From the NCBI GenBank assembly GCA_021846985.1, contig JAJZVX010000002.1, positions 124,001 to 188,000 on the forward strand: a stretch of 64,000 nucleotides of DNA, in the 5' to 3' direction. Positions 47,218 to 56,313 of this stretch are shown piece after piece; within the stretch, counting starts at the first letter, position 1, and each line of letters begins with the position of its first letter. A program made the position numbers and the translations under genes. The stretch is from Acidobacteriota bacterium (GTDB taxonomy: Bacteria > Acidobacteriota > Terriglobia > Terriglobales > Acidobacteriaceae). The notes under the pieces were generated by a model. It was not told where the DNA came from. It ran no database searches and saw nothing but the letters and a program-made list of their open reading frames with translations.

Positions 47218-50200
47218 CTACACTTCCCACCAGTCGAACTGCAGCATGCGCGGATAGTAGAGCCCCGCGCGGATAGGCGTGTCCGCTCCGCGCAGGTTGC
47301 GCAGAACGCGGGCGTATAACTCGAGCTGCGGCGCGAAGAGACGGCGCAGCTCCGGCAAGGCCGCTGCGGGATCGACATTCTCCGCGTGCGCCGTTTTGTA
47401 GTCCACAATCCACCAGGAGCTGTCGCCCCCCGCTCTCGGCGCATCACCGGCGCGGAAGACGCGGTCAACGCGCACCGTGCGCGGCGCGCCCGCCACAACT
47501 CCGGCCCAGCCAGCTTCGCTGGCTGCTTCCGGATGCGGCGAAAGAATCCATTGGCCAGATGGATCCTGAGAGGCGGCGAGGGCCTGGCGCTCGGCTTGCG
47601 CGGCAAGAGCGGCTGCCTGGGCCGGATCGGCTCCCATGGAGCGGATCTGGGCGATGAGCCTTGGCTGTAGTTTCAGGATGGACGCCCGCGCTTCGTCCCA
47701 ATCGAGGGTGGCGCGGAGGCGGGCAAGCTCCTGCAGCAGCAGGTGGACCGCTGTGCCCAATGCGCGCGAGAGCAGACCGCCCTGGTGACGTGTGTAGAGG
47801 GTCGCTGGTTCAGTGTTCGCGGCCGCCGGGGTTTTCGTTTCAAAAGCGAACGTCCCCGCCGGTTGAAACTCCGCCGGCAGCCTTCGCAAGCGGGCCGGCC
47901 GCGGCAGCAGCACTAGATTGTCCTGCCCCCCGGCGGCAATGTCCACCGCTGTTTCCTTTGCGGTCTGCGTTGGGCTGGCCTTCTCTGTCTTCCAGTCTTC
48001 AAACCGCAGCTGCACCAGTTTGCCGAGCGCGGGCCATGCCGAGGCCAGCAGGCAATTGGCGGGCGTGGCCAGCGTCAGCGCGCCGGTTTTGTCCGTCGTG
48101 TACGCGGGCCGGGCGAAAAAGTGCAGACTCTCCCGGGCGCGCGTTGCCGCCACGTAAAGAATGCGGCGCATCTCCTGCATCTCGCGGTCGCGGTACGCGC
48201 GATCGACCCAGGCCTTCGACCTTCCGCGATCGGCGCCCTTGGGCTGGAAGGGCGCGACGAGAAACTCCGTAATCTCCCCGGAGTCATCCGGCGTTGCCAG
48301 CCCGCGCTCCAGCCAGGAGAGCATTTTATGCGCGGTCTTTCCGTTGCGGGCCTGCAACTCGGGCACAATCACCACCTCGAATTCGAGTCCCTTGGACTTG
48401 TGGATGGTCATCAATTGCACGCCACACTCGCTGCTGGCTTCGGGGTCGGGCTGCGCGGTCAGGTTCTTGAGCGCCGCATCCAGCGCAGGGCCAAGCATGT
48501 CCTGCTCGCCGCCGGGCAACCGGTCCAGGCACTTCCACAGCAGGTCGAGATTGGCGTGGGCCGCGGCGTCAACGCAGGCCGCGCCGCCTAGGCCAAGCCA
48601 CACCTGCTCCAGCCACGTGCCCAGCGCGGCCGCCGGCTGCGCAGCGCGGAGCCACCGCGCGTTTTCCACCGCGTCCAGAAGACGCTTCACGGCCACCTGT
48701 TCCGCCTTATCGATCAGGGCCAGCCGCTCTGCCAGCAAACCGGGAACGGGGCGGGCCAGCAGCGCGGGATCGTCGGCGCTCGTCAGCCGGTGGAGGCTTT
48801 CGAGCGGCAAGCCGCACCAGGGGGCGCGCAGCACGCCCAGCCAGGCGACGCGGTCCATGGGGTTGAGCAGCGCGTGGGCCAGCGCCAGAGCATCCAGCAC
48901 CTCCGGCCGGCCAGCCAGTTGTTCCAGATCGACGGCGCGGAAAGGAATTGCCGCCTCGCGCAAGGCAGCGGCAATAGGCGTTAGAGCGCTGCGCGTACGG
49001 CCCAGCACGGCCACGCGGTATTTCTCTCCGTGTTCCCGCGCGCTCCGGATGTGTTCCTGGTGGCCCTGGATGAGCGCAACGATTTCATCGACCTGCGCTG
49101 CGTGTGCGGCCGCGCGCTCGCCGGCTGGAGGGTCGGCCGCGTTTTGACTGCGGGCAGTTTGAGGCACAAAGCCGAGATGCAGATGGTAGCGCAATTCCGT
49201 GCCGGCCGCGCCGCGCGCGGGTTGTGCGGGCGCAAAGCCGATGCCGCTGCCGTCGTCGTCGGCGAAGACGAGGGTGAAGATATCATTGAGGGTGATCACC
49301 AGCGGCTCCGCGGTGCGAAAGTTCGCGGTGAGCGCTGCGGAATCGAAACGGAACGGCTGCTCCTGCGCGATCTCCAGCCCGCTGTTCTTCACGCGGCCGA
49401 ATAGCTCCGCGTCGGCGTCGCGAAAGGAGTAGATCGACTGCATGGGGTCGCCGACCACAAAGCAGGTGCGGCCGGCGGGGTCGGGCCAAGCGGCGGCCAG
49501 CGAGGCCAAAAGCTGGTGCTGTCGGCGGCTGGTGTCCTGAAACTCATCCACCAGCAGGTGATGAATTCCGTCGGCGAGCGCCAGAGCGGCGTCGGTGGGC
49601 AGGCCGTCCGGGCCGCGCAGGGCGCGCTGAGCAATCTGCGCCACTTCAATAAAATCGACCGCGCCCGCTTCGGCAAACACCACCTGTAGTTCGCCGGCCG
49701 CGTGGCGCAGCACCGTGAAGCAGGCGCAGACGATGTGCCAGTCTTCCTCCGTGTAGCGCGGAGGGGGCAGCGATTGTGCGTCAGCCAGGCAGGATTCGAA
49801 TCCTGGGATTGTACCCAGCCTATCGACGAGTTGGCTGATCTCTTCTTTTTCATCTCTGGCTTCCGGCGCCGGAGGTCGGCCAATCTGGTCTTTGAGCTTC
49901 TTCGTGTTGGTCTTTGCAAGACGGTGAGTTAGGTGTGACGGGAAGCCCTCCTTGGCCGTCCAGCGAGTTCGCAGTTTCGCTTTGGTCGTCAGGAGGAAAT
50001 CCGCCAGCGCAATGCCAAAATCAGCTAAATCTAGCAGGTCGGATCTATCGCTCGAGCTTGGCTCCAATGCCTTGGGAATGGAGGCCCGTTCGGCGAGATC
50101 CTTCCAGCGCTGCCCCTGCGTATTTCGGTTTGCGAACCGCGCCAGCTCAAGAAGCCTCTCGGAATCGGAATGGATCTGCTCTTGGCACGAACAAATTCTC

Positions 50201-50895
50201 GCGAAAGTTCTTGCCCAATCGAGATTCGCCTGCGTAAAGGGCCGCTCCAGCCGCGCGCGCAGGGCCTCCATTTCCTGCTTGCCCGGCTCGCGATTCAGGA
50301 CGAACTCGTGCATCCACTGGTCGCGCTTGCCCAGCATCGTGGCCAGCAGGTTCTCCAGTTCCCGCCAGCTATTGTCGCGCCACAACAGCAGCGCCTCGAT
50401 GGCCGCGTTCAGCGCCGCATCGGGGGCGTCGATTTTTTCCAGCGTGCGCCGGGCGGCGCGGCGGTAAAGATCCTCGGGGCGGTCGTGAATGTCGAGCCCT
50501 CCGCCCAGCGTGGAAAGCAGCGGCTGTTGCAGGGCCAGATCGCGGCAGAAAGAGTCGATCGTCGAGATGCGCAGTTGCGTGGGCAGGTCCAGCAGCTTCC
50601 AGCCCAGCGCCTGCGACCGGCTGAGAACGCGGCGCGCCAGCGGACTAGGCTGCGGATTACGCAGCTCGTCGAGAATCCGATGACGCATCTCCGCCGCAGC
50701 GGCGTTGGTAAAGGTGATGGCCACAATTTGGCCGGGTTCCTCGACTTCGCCCAGCAGGCGAAGGAATCGCCCGGCGAGCAGAGTCGTTTTGCCGGAGCCG
50801 GCCGGAGCCTGCACCAGAACCGAGCGTGCCGGATCGAGAGCCAGATCGCGCTGTGCCTGGTCGGGCGGAACAACGCGGAGTTCGGGGCTACTCAT
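47218..50895 (-). CDS. UvrD-type helicase/nuclease, AddA-like
   Basis: Superfamily 1A helicase with a C-terminal nuclease, 1225 residues from the ATG at 50895. Helicase motif I is VLVQAPAGSGKTTLLAGRF, motif Ia ITFTNAAAAEMRHRI, motif II VDEFQDTSRRQHQLL, motif V/VI IHKSKGLEFEVVIVPE and YVAATRARESLHFF. The C-terminal nuclease core has Asp in VDRVFRAGD and the DYKT motif in WWIVDYKTAH, as in AddA. It resects double-strand breaks and loads RecA for recombination, paired with the AddB-like protein whose stop codon overlaps this start by 8 bp. Length and architecture resemble AddA rather than RecB. Confidence 0.88.
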   Translation of the reverse strand: MSSPELRVVPPDQAQRDLALDPARSVLVQAPAGSGKTTLLAGRFLRLLGEVEEPGQIVAITFTNAAAAEMRHRILDELRNPQPSPLARRVLSRSQALGWKLLDLPTQLRISTIDSFCRDLALQQPLLSTLGGGLDIHDRPEDLYRRAARRTLEKIDAPDAALNAAIEALLLWRDNSWRELENLLATMLGKRDQWMHEFVLNREPGKQEMEALRARLERPFTQANLDWARTFARICSCQEQIHSDSERLLELARFANRNTQGQRWKDLAERASIPKALEPSSSDRSDLLDLADFGIALADFLLTTKAKLRTRWTAKEGFPSHLTHRLAKTNTKKLKDQIGRPPAPEARDEKEEISQLVDRLGTIPGFESCLADAQSLPPPRYTEEDWHIVCACFTVLRHAAGELQVVFAEAGAVDFIEVAQIAQRALRGPDGLPTDAALALADGIHHLLVDEFQDTSRRQHQLLASLAAAWPDPAGRTCFVVGDPMQSIYSFRDADAELFGRVKNSGLEIAQEQPFRFDSAALTANFRTAEPLVITLNDIFTLVFADDDGSGIGFAPAQPARGAAGTELRYHLHLGFVPQTARSQNAADPPAGERAAAHAAQVDEIVALIQGHQEHIRSAREHGEKYRVAVLGRTRSALTPIAAALREAAIPFRAVDLEQLAGRPEVLDALALAHALLNPMDRVAWLGVLRAPWCGLPLESLHRLTSADDPALLARPVPGLLAERLALIDKAEQVAVKRLLDAVENARWLRAAQPAAALGTWLEQVWLGLGGAACVDAAAHANLDLLWKCLDRLPGGEQDMLGPALDAALKNLTAQPDPEASSECGVQLMTIHKSKGLEFEVVIVPELQARNGKTAHKMLSWLERGLATPDDSGEITEFLVAPFQPKGADRGRSKAWVDRAYRDREMQEMRRILYVAATRARESLHFFARPAYTTDKTGALTLATPANCLLASAWPALGKLVQLRFEDWKTEKASPTQTAKETAVDIAAGGQDNLVLLPRPARLRRLPAEFQPAGTFAFETKTPAAANTEPATLYTRHQGGLLSRALGTAVHLLLQELARLRATLDWDEARASILKLQPRLIAQIRSMGADPAQAAALAAQAERQALAASQDPSGQWILSPHPEAASEAGWAGVVAGAPRTVRVDRVFRAGDAPRAGGDSSWWIVDYKTAHAENVDPAAALPELRRLFAPQLELYARVLRNLRGADTPIRAGLYYPRMLQFDWWEV

Positions 50896-53569
50896 CGGCC
50901 GCCTCCTCAAGTTCGGCTCCGGAGACGGATTCGGCCTCGTCGTCGCATGCAGGAGGATGCTCCTGAATGCGGCAGAGCGTTTGCAGCCCGCAGCGTTCGC
51001 AGGTTCTGGGGAAGTCGCGCGGGTCCGCCTCGGCCTTGCCGGCAAGAAACGCCAAGGCAAGATCCTCAATGGCGCTGCGCCAGTCCAGCAGTTGCTCCGC
51101 AGTCAGCGGATCCTTCACCAGATTTGTCCTCGCGCCCAGATCGGCGCGGATGGTTCCTTTGGCATTGCCCACGCGGCCCGCGAACCCGCTTTCTCCGGTG
51201 CGGATAGCGGCGAAAACCAGGCCGCCCAGCTCGGCGCCATCGTCGAGGGCGAAGCCTGCATAGAGCGGAAGTTGCACATCGGCGGGGCGGGGCAAATCCC
51301 AATCGCGCGGAGTCACCATGCCCGTCTTGTAATCGATCACCAGCAGCGAGCCATCCCTGAGCCGGTCGATTCTGTCCAGCCTCAAGTCCAGCGTCAGCCC
51401 CTTGATTGGCACGTCCTTCTTTTGCTCAGTTTCCCACACCTCGAAGGACAACCGGCCACGCTCGTATTCCAGCCACTCGGTGACCAGCCGCGTGAGCCGC
51501 AGCTCTTCCAGCGCCAGGTAGCGGCGGGGCATGCGCTCGCGTGCGCCTGACGGCATCTTGCTGTTCAGCACGCGGCGCACATGGCCGGCGGCAAATTCCT
51601 GCAGGTCCCCTTTGTTTTGCAAAGCTTCGAGTGTTTGTATGCCTTCCGGCGGACCGGCCCAAATGCGGTGCAGCACCTCATGCAGGAGGAGCCCGCGCTG
51701 CGATGCGGTGAGTCCCGCCTCGGCCGGCTCCCAGCCTTGTGCGCCGAGCCGCCATGTGGCGAAGGCTTTAAAAGGGCACTGCGACTGATAGGAGAGGACG
51801 CTGGCGCCGCCGCTGGCCTTTCCTGGCAGGAAAGGCATCGCGCTCGCATCCTCGACCTCGATGGTCAGCGGTCCTGGCTGGCTCAGCAGAGCGGCAAGCG
51901 GCTCCGGTTCTCCGGCCATCGCAATAGCCAGCCGCGACGGCCGGTTCTCAGCGCTTTCCTGCTGGAGCGGGTAGCTGAAGTGCACCTCCGCGGCGGAAGT
52001 CATCAGGCGTTCGGTTACAGTGTTTGCCAGCTCCCAATCAATTTGTGGAGTGGCGTGCGGCATGCCGGCCTTCCGTTGCACTTCAGGCGGCAGCAGGGGA
52101 TGGGCGCCGGCGCGCGCCGGCCAGGCGTCCTCGCTGGCGCCCAGAAACCAGAGGGCGTCGGCAGACAGGCCGGCGCTCTCCGCCGGTCCGGCAATCTGGA
52201 TGGGGGCATCGTGGGAGTCGGGCGCAAACAGCATTTCGTCCAGTGCGCGCGCCAGCGCCGCCATGAACTGAGGCCAGGCCATGCGCCTGCCGTCGAAACC
52301 CAGCGAAGCGCAGGTGTCCAGGGCCTGCTCCCAGCGGCGCAGCGCCTGGAACTCCGCGCTGGCCAAGGGGCGGAAGCCGGGCCACCCGGCGGTCTGGAGC
52401 AGATTGGGCACAAGAGCGGCCCACTCCAGCGGACTGACCGTGCGGCGCAACTCGGCGTTGAGCCGGTCGCGCGCCTGCTTCATGCGCGTAACCCAGGCCG
52501 CAGGGAGCGGGTCCGGCTGGCCAGAGTGCGCCACAAAGGCTTCCAGCGGCCAGCGGGTACGTTCGAGGCCGCGTCGGCGCAGCGCGCGCATGGAAGCTTG
52601 CAGGGCCAGGGCTTCCTGCGGTGTGGCCGCAGTTTGTTCGGTCGAAAGCAGCCAGTCCAGCTCCGCTTCCTCAATTGGCTCGGAGAGCCAGCGCAGCGCC
52701 AGGAATGCTGCACGGGGCAGCGTCACCCGGCTGAGGGGAACGCCGAGGGAAAACTCAAATGCCAGTGGATCGCCGGCTCCAACGTGCCTCAGAAACGCGC
52801 GTTCGATCAGGCCGCGCCGCGCTGCGATTTCCTGCGTCACCACAAGCAACCGGCGGCCGCTTTGCCCGGCCAGTTGGCTTGCGCACCATGCGGAGCAGGC
52901 GGCCAATTCGCTCTCGGGATCGGTGGCAGAATGGAATTGCGCGGCGGTGGCGCGCGCGCCCGCAGCCGCCTGCCGCCAGTCTCCCCACGCTTCCAGTACG
53001 GACTGTTGCGCCGGTTGCAGGCGATCGAAGCCCAGCAGCAGCAGCGGCGGGCGCGGCGTCTTTTCCGCTTTGAGCAGCGGCAGCAACTCCTGCAGCAGCC
53101 GGCTGGAGCTGATGAGATTTTTCTCCTCGCAGGTCCGGTCGAATGCCGCGAGCCATGCGCTGAAAGCCGCGGCATCGTGCTGCCAGCCGCTCCGCGCACC
53201 GTTGTACAACAGGTGAGGAGCGAAGGCGCAAATCTGCTCGTGCGCCTGGCGAGCCAGCACCGCCAGACGATGCCGAGGCCCTTCCAGAACCGCCGTCAGC
53301 GCTCCGCTCTGCTGGATCAGATCGGCCCAGAGCGCCTCTTCCTGAAACGAGTTGAGCAGCAGGCGCGGCGCGGTGGCGCGGGTTTCCCATGCGGAGCGCA
53401 GAAAGGCGTGCCAGTCCAGAATGGCGGGGGCGAGCCAGGCCGCAAGCCCTTCGGCCTGCCGCGCACGATGGTAGGCGGCAGCGGCGGCGCGGGCGGCGCG
53501 CTCGCTTGCCGTCACCGCCAGTCCGCCCTGCCGCAGCCATGCGTCGAGCTCTGCCCCTCCGGAACCCAT
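50888..53569 (-). CDS. AddB-like nuclease, PD-(D/E)xK family with Fe-S cysteines
   Basis: Second subunit of the helicase-nuclease pair, about 893 residues from the ATG at 53569 (GTG at 53587 also possible). The N-terminal half is an inactive helicase-like region lacking a Walker A (starts with LAVTASERAARAAAAAYHRAR), similar to the AddB-type 'probable DNA repair protein' family. The C-terminal nuclease holds a DYKTGM core (LLVIDYKTGM). A lone Cys in QSQCPFKAF plus CERCGLQTLC are placed like the four-Cys iron-sulfur staple of AddB; only the pattern is visible. The order addB-addA and 8-bp overlap support joint function. Confidence 0.85.
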   Translation of the reverse strand: MGSGGAELDAWLRQGGLAVTASERAARAAAAAYHRARQAEGLAAWLAPAILDWHAFLRSAWETRATAPRLLLNSFQEEALWADLIQQSGALTAVLEGPRHRLAVLARQAHEQICAFAPHLLYNGARSGWQHDAAAFSAWLAAFDRTCEEKNLISSSRLLQELLPLLKAEKTPRPPLLLLGFDRLQPAQQSVLEAWGDWRQAAAGARATAAQFHSATDPESELAACSAWCASQLAGQSGRRLLVVTQEIAARRGLIERAFLRHVGAGDPLAFEFSLGVPLSRVTLPRAAFLALRWLSEPIEEAELDWLLSTEQTAATPQEALALQASMRALRRRGLERTRWPLEAFVAHSGQPDPLPAAWVTRMKQARDRLNAELRRTVSPLEWAALVPNLLQTAGWPGFRPLASAEFQALRRWEQALDTCASLGFDGRRMAWPQFMAALARALDEMLFAPDSHDAPIQIAGPAESAGLSADALWFLGASEDAWPARAGAHPLLPPEVQRKAGMPHATPQIDWELANTVTERLMTSAAEVHFSYPLQQESAENRPSRLAIAMAGEPEPLAALLSQPGPLTIEVEDASAMPFLPGKASGGASVLSYQSQCPFKAFATWRLGAQGWEPAEAGLTASQRGLLLHEVLHRIWAGPPEGIQTLEALQNKGDLQEFAAGHVRRVLNSKMPSGARERMPRRYLALEELRLTRLVTEWLEYERGRLSFEVWETEQKKDVPIKGLTLDLRLDRIDRLRDGSLLVIDYKTGMVTPRDWDLPRPADVQLPLYAGFALDDGAELGGLVFAAIRTGESGFAGRVGNAKGTIRADLGARTNLVKDPLTAEQLLDWRSAIEDLALAFLAGKAEADPRDFPRTCERCGLQTLCRIQEHPPACDDEAESVSGAELEEAADE

Positions 53570-53648
53570 GCCTGATTTATACGCCACGCCGTGATCCCCC
53601 CGTATTTTCTCTCCAGTTGATCTTCCCGGGCGGTTGTACACTGGGCGC

Positions 53649-54548
53649 ATGATACGCACATTCTTTTTGTGCTCTTTGCTTGCATCGTTCGTTCTGGCCG
53701 GGTGTCACTCCAGCCAGAAAGCCTCAACGCAATCGCAGAGTGACCAGCATGTGAAGATCTACAAGCTGCGCGGCAAGGTGGTGTCAACCGATGCCGCGAA
53801 GGGCGCAGTCATTGTCGATCATGAGGCCATTCCCGGCTTCATGGACGCCATGACCATGCCTTACAAGCTGAAAGACCCGAGCATCCTGAGCGAACTGCAT
53901 CCGGGCGACCTAATCACCGCCGACGTTGTGGTCTCCGACGATCCCAACGTAGACATGGTTCTGGATCATATCGTTGTTGTGGCCCAGGCCAAGGCCGATT
54001 ACAAGCCTGCTGTTTCCTACCATGTTCCGGCGCCGGGAGATCTGGCGCCGGACTTTAAGATGCGCAACCAGGATGGCCGCGCGGTCCACCTGGAGCAGTT
54101 TCGAGGCAAAGCCCTGCTGGTTACTTTTATCTATACCCGCTGCCCGCAGCCCAACTTTTGCCCCTGGGTAACGCGCAATTTCGCCCGGGTGAATCAGGAA
54201 CTGGCCGTCATGCCCCAGATCTATGCCCGGACGCACCTGCTCTCGGTCAGCTTCGACCCCGGCCACGACACACCGGAGCGGCTGCGCGCCTATGGTGCAG
54301 CCTACCTCGGAAGCAGCGCGAAGCATGCCTTTGACCACTGGGAGTTTGCCGTGCCGGACAAGGCGGTGCTTGCCCCAATGGCGCAGTTTTTCGATCTCGG
54401 TTTCAGCGTGCAGTCCGACACCACCATCACCCACACGCTTTCCACCACGCTGATTGGGCCCGACGGCAAAGTGGTGCGCTTCTATCCCGACAACAGTTGG
54501 ACGCCGGATGAACTGGTGGCCGACGTGCGGCATGCGCTTGGCGCCTGA
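53649..54548 (+). CDS. SCO1/SenC-type lipoprotein with N-terminal CusF-like domain
   Basis: Exported copper protein of 299 residues with a lipobox (LLASFVLAGC). Residues ~35-115 resemble the CusF-type copper-binding domain fused in front (HVKIYKLRGKVVSTDAAKGAVIVDHEAIPGFMDAMTMPYKL, with MDAMTMPY as the Met-rich metal site). Residues ~130-290 are the SCO thioredoxin fold (LAPDFKMRNQDGRAVHLEQF). The copper motif is CPQPNFCP, a CX5C variant, with the conserved His in THTLSTTLIGPDG. SCO proteins deliver copper to the CuA site of cytochrome oxidase. Starts at 53649; divergent from the AddB-like gene by 79 bp. Confidence 0.88.
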   Translation: MIRTFFLCSLLASFVLAGCHSSQKASTQSQSDQHVKIYKLRGKVVSTDAAKGAVIVDHEAIPGFMDAMTMPYKLKDPSILSELHPGDLITADVVVSDDPNVDMVLDHIVVVAQAKADYKPAVSYHVPAPGDLAPDFKMRNQDGRAVHLEQFRGKALLVTFIYTRCPQPNFCPWVTRNFARVNQELAVMPQIYARTHLLSVSFDPGHDTPERLRAYGAAYLGSSAKHAFDHWEFAVPDKAVLAPMAQFFDLGFSVQSDTTITHTLSTTLIGPDGKVVRFYPDNSWTPDELVADVRHALGA

Positions 54549-55059
54549 GCCTGCGCTCTGCAGACGCTTGACAGTGGCCGAGCCGTTGTTGAGAATGATC
54601 GGCAAGTACAAGGCACAGGGCGATTTTTCCTAAGAACCTACGGTAGAGGCTAAGCTCCAAAGAATCCGTTCACGGGAGCTCATCCTTTGCTCATTGGGTA
54701 TTGGCGGCACGCGGTGCTGCGGGCGCCACAGTTTTGCATTTTTTTGAAACGGGCTGTGACCACGGCGCCGAAGTTAAGCGCCTTTTTGCGAACATGTTGA
54801 AGCCGGTAACGGGCGAGAAGCGCCAGCGGAGAGTTGGCGTGCCACGAGTCGAATCCGTTTTTGGCACGCACGTTTTTTGTTTGAGCGCTCCGGTGTATGA
54901 GGACAGCTCTTTGCGGATTGACGAGGCGGGGAGTCTTTCGCGACGGCCACACCGGGGCGGGTTGCTGGACCGGCAGTGCGGCTGGGGGCGTGTTAGAACA
55001 GCCGGCCGGTTGATGCCGGCGTGGATCGTGCAGGTTTAGCGGCTCACTGAGGGAGGCGC
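54549..55059. other. intergenic region with hairpin, no recognised gene
   Basis: 511 bp between the SCO gene and the GT2 gene. No open frame in it has family likeness or a good ribosome site. A terminator-like hairpin (54837-54882) lies in the middle, which suggests either a long 3' region of the SCO transcript or an unidentified small RNA ending there. RNase P, tmRNA and SRP signatures were looked for and not seen. Confidence 0.4.
54837..54882 (+). terminator. terminator-like hairpin in intergenic region
   Basis: GCGTGCCA (54837-54844) pairs perfectly with TGGCACGC (54862-54869), 17-base loop, followed by ACGTTTTTTGTTT. The T-run makes it a good rho-independent terminator on the plus strand, 290 bp past the SCO stop codon. 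Confidence 0.5.
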
Positions 55060-55962
55060 ATGGCGGCTGGACATTTACCATTCGTGCTCGTAACCGCGGC
55101 TCGGGACGAGGCTGCGTTTATCGAAGCGACGATCCAGTCGGTGGTGGCTCAGACGGCGCTGCCCATGCGATGGGTGATCGTAAGCGACGGATCGACGGAC
55201 GGCACGGATGAGATCGTGAAGCGTTATTGCGCGCGGTATAGCTGGATGGAATTGCAGCGCATCAACCGGCGCGGGGGCCGCAACTTTGCTGGAAAGGCGA
55301 AGGCCTTCAATATGGGGTTGGCCTCTCTGGCGGCGCTTCCTTACGAAGTTGTGATATGTCTGGATGCCGATGTGGTCTGTGAGCCGAGGCATTTTGCTTA
55401 CCTACTGGGGGAACTCTCGGCAGACCCGCGTCTCGGCTTGATCGGGACGCCGAGCATCGATCCAGCGCAGGAGATGTACGACTACCGGTACACCTCGATC
55501 GAGGAGGTATCGGGAACCTGCCAGATGTTCCGCAGGGCATGCGTAGAGGCCATCGGGGGCTATGTGGCTTCACCCGGCGGAAATATCGATACCATTGCCT
55601 GCGTGACGGCGCGGCTGAAGGGGTGGAAGACGCGGACATTTACGGGGATGATTCTCCGGCACCAGCGCAGCATGGGAACGGCGGAGCGCTCGCCGCTGCG
55701 GGAACAGTTCAACCGGGGAAGCCGGGACTATATTGTGGGTAATTCAGCGCTGTGGGAGCTTTTTCGCGCGGGCTACCAGATGACCAAAAAGCCGCGGCTG
55801 ATACGGGGAATGGCTCTGGCGGTGGGCTTTCTGTGGGCGGCATTACGGCGGACGCCGCGGCCGGTGTCGAACGAATTCATCACCTTCCGGCGCCGTGAGC
55901 AGATGGAGCGGCTCAAGCGGACGCTGCTGCGCAAAAAGTCCCCTCAGCCGGCCGTGCGCTGA
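55060..55962 (+). CDS. GT2 glycosyltransferase
   Basis: Family 2 glycosyltransferase of 300 residues, GGGAGGCGC before the ATG. GT-A motifs: FVLVTAARDEAAFIEATIQSVVAQT, VIVSDGSTDGTDEI, and the metal motif VICLDADVVCEP (DAD). A putative acceptor region GGYVASPGGNIDTIACVTARLKGWKT follows. The tail (ALAVGFLWAAL) has one weak hydrophobic segment, otherwise it looks soluble or peripheral. The sugar and acceptor are unknown; it is a stand-alone gene near the FmdB-type zinc ribbon and dnaX and has no polysaccharide cluster around it. Confidence 0.88.
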   Translation: MAAGHLPFVLVTAARDEAAFIEATIQSVVAQTALPMRWVIVSDGSTDGTDEIVKRYCARYSWMELQRINRRGGRNFAGKAKAFNMGLASLAALPYEVVICLDADVVCEPRHFAYLLGELSADPRLGLIGTPSIDPAQEMYDYRYTSIEEVSGTCQMFRRACVEAIGGYVASPGGNIDTIACVTARLKGWKTRTFTGMILRHQRSMGTAERSPLREQFNRGSRDYIVGNSALWELFRAGYQMTKKPRLIRGMALAVGFLWAALRRTPRPVSNEFITFRRREQMERLKRTLLRKKSPQPAVR

Positions 55963-56004
55963 CAGACTGCGGTTACGGCGCGTACTGCGGCCACTGCCTC
56001 CGCG

Positions 56005-56172
56005 TCATCCGCTCTTTTTGGAAGTGACGGCCGAAAAGGCAGCGAGGGCCTGAATGACCCGCTTGCCGCCACAGTGCGGACAGGCGGGCGCGGAGTCTTT
56101 GAGCTGCGACATGTGGAGACTCACGGTGAATTCCTTGTGGCAGTCTTCGCAGAGGAACACATAGCTTGACAT
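56005..56172 (-). CDS. FmdB-type small zinc-ribbon protein
   Basis: A 55-residue protein with a single zinc ribbon: CEDCHKEF near the start and CPHCGGKRVIQ later, preceded by MSSYVFLC. This is the FmdB/CxxC_CxxC-SSSS family pattern (N-terminal Tyr, two CxxC pairs). Function unknown; such proteins are common small regulatory-like proteins in bacteria. The ATG at 56172 is the only good start; the longer frame through 57174 is an artefact of the opposite-strand dnaX gene. It is divergent from dnaX with 141 bp between them. Confidence 0.75.
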   Translation of the reverse strand: MSSYVFLCEDCHKEFTVSLHMSQLKDSAPACPHCGGKRVIQALAAFSAVTSKKSG

Positions 56173-56313
56173 GGTGACCCTCCGGCACGATGATAGCGCG
56201 GGTTGAATCCGGTGGGAATAGGGCGCGGGAGCTTCGGCGCGGCACGGCCTGACCGGATACAATCCAGTTGATGCCGCTGTTGAAGGCGGCGTTTTGAGGG
56301 AGCTTGATTCGGC

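Noticed and set aside
49780-49810. tRNA-like GGATTCGAATCC
   Set aside because: It is a chance palindrome inside the AddA-like coding region, without acceptor or anticodon arms.
54680-55081. minus- and plus-strand open frames in the region before the GT2 gene
   Set aside because: Neither has a ribosome site or family likeness; composition looks random.
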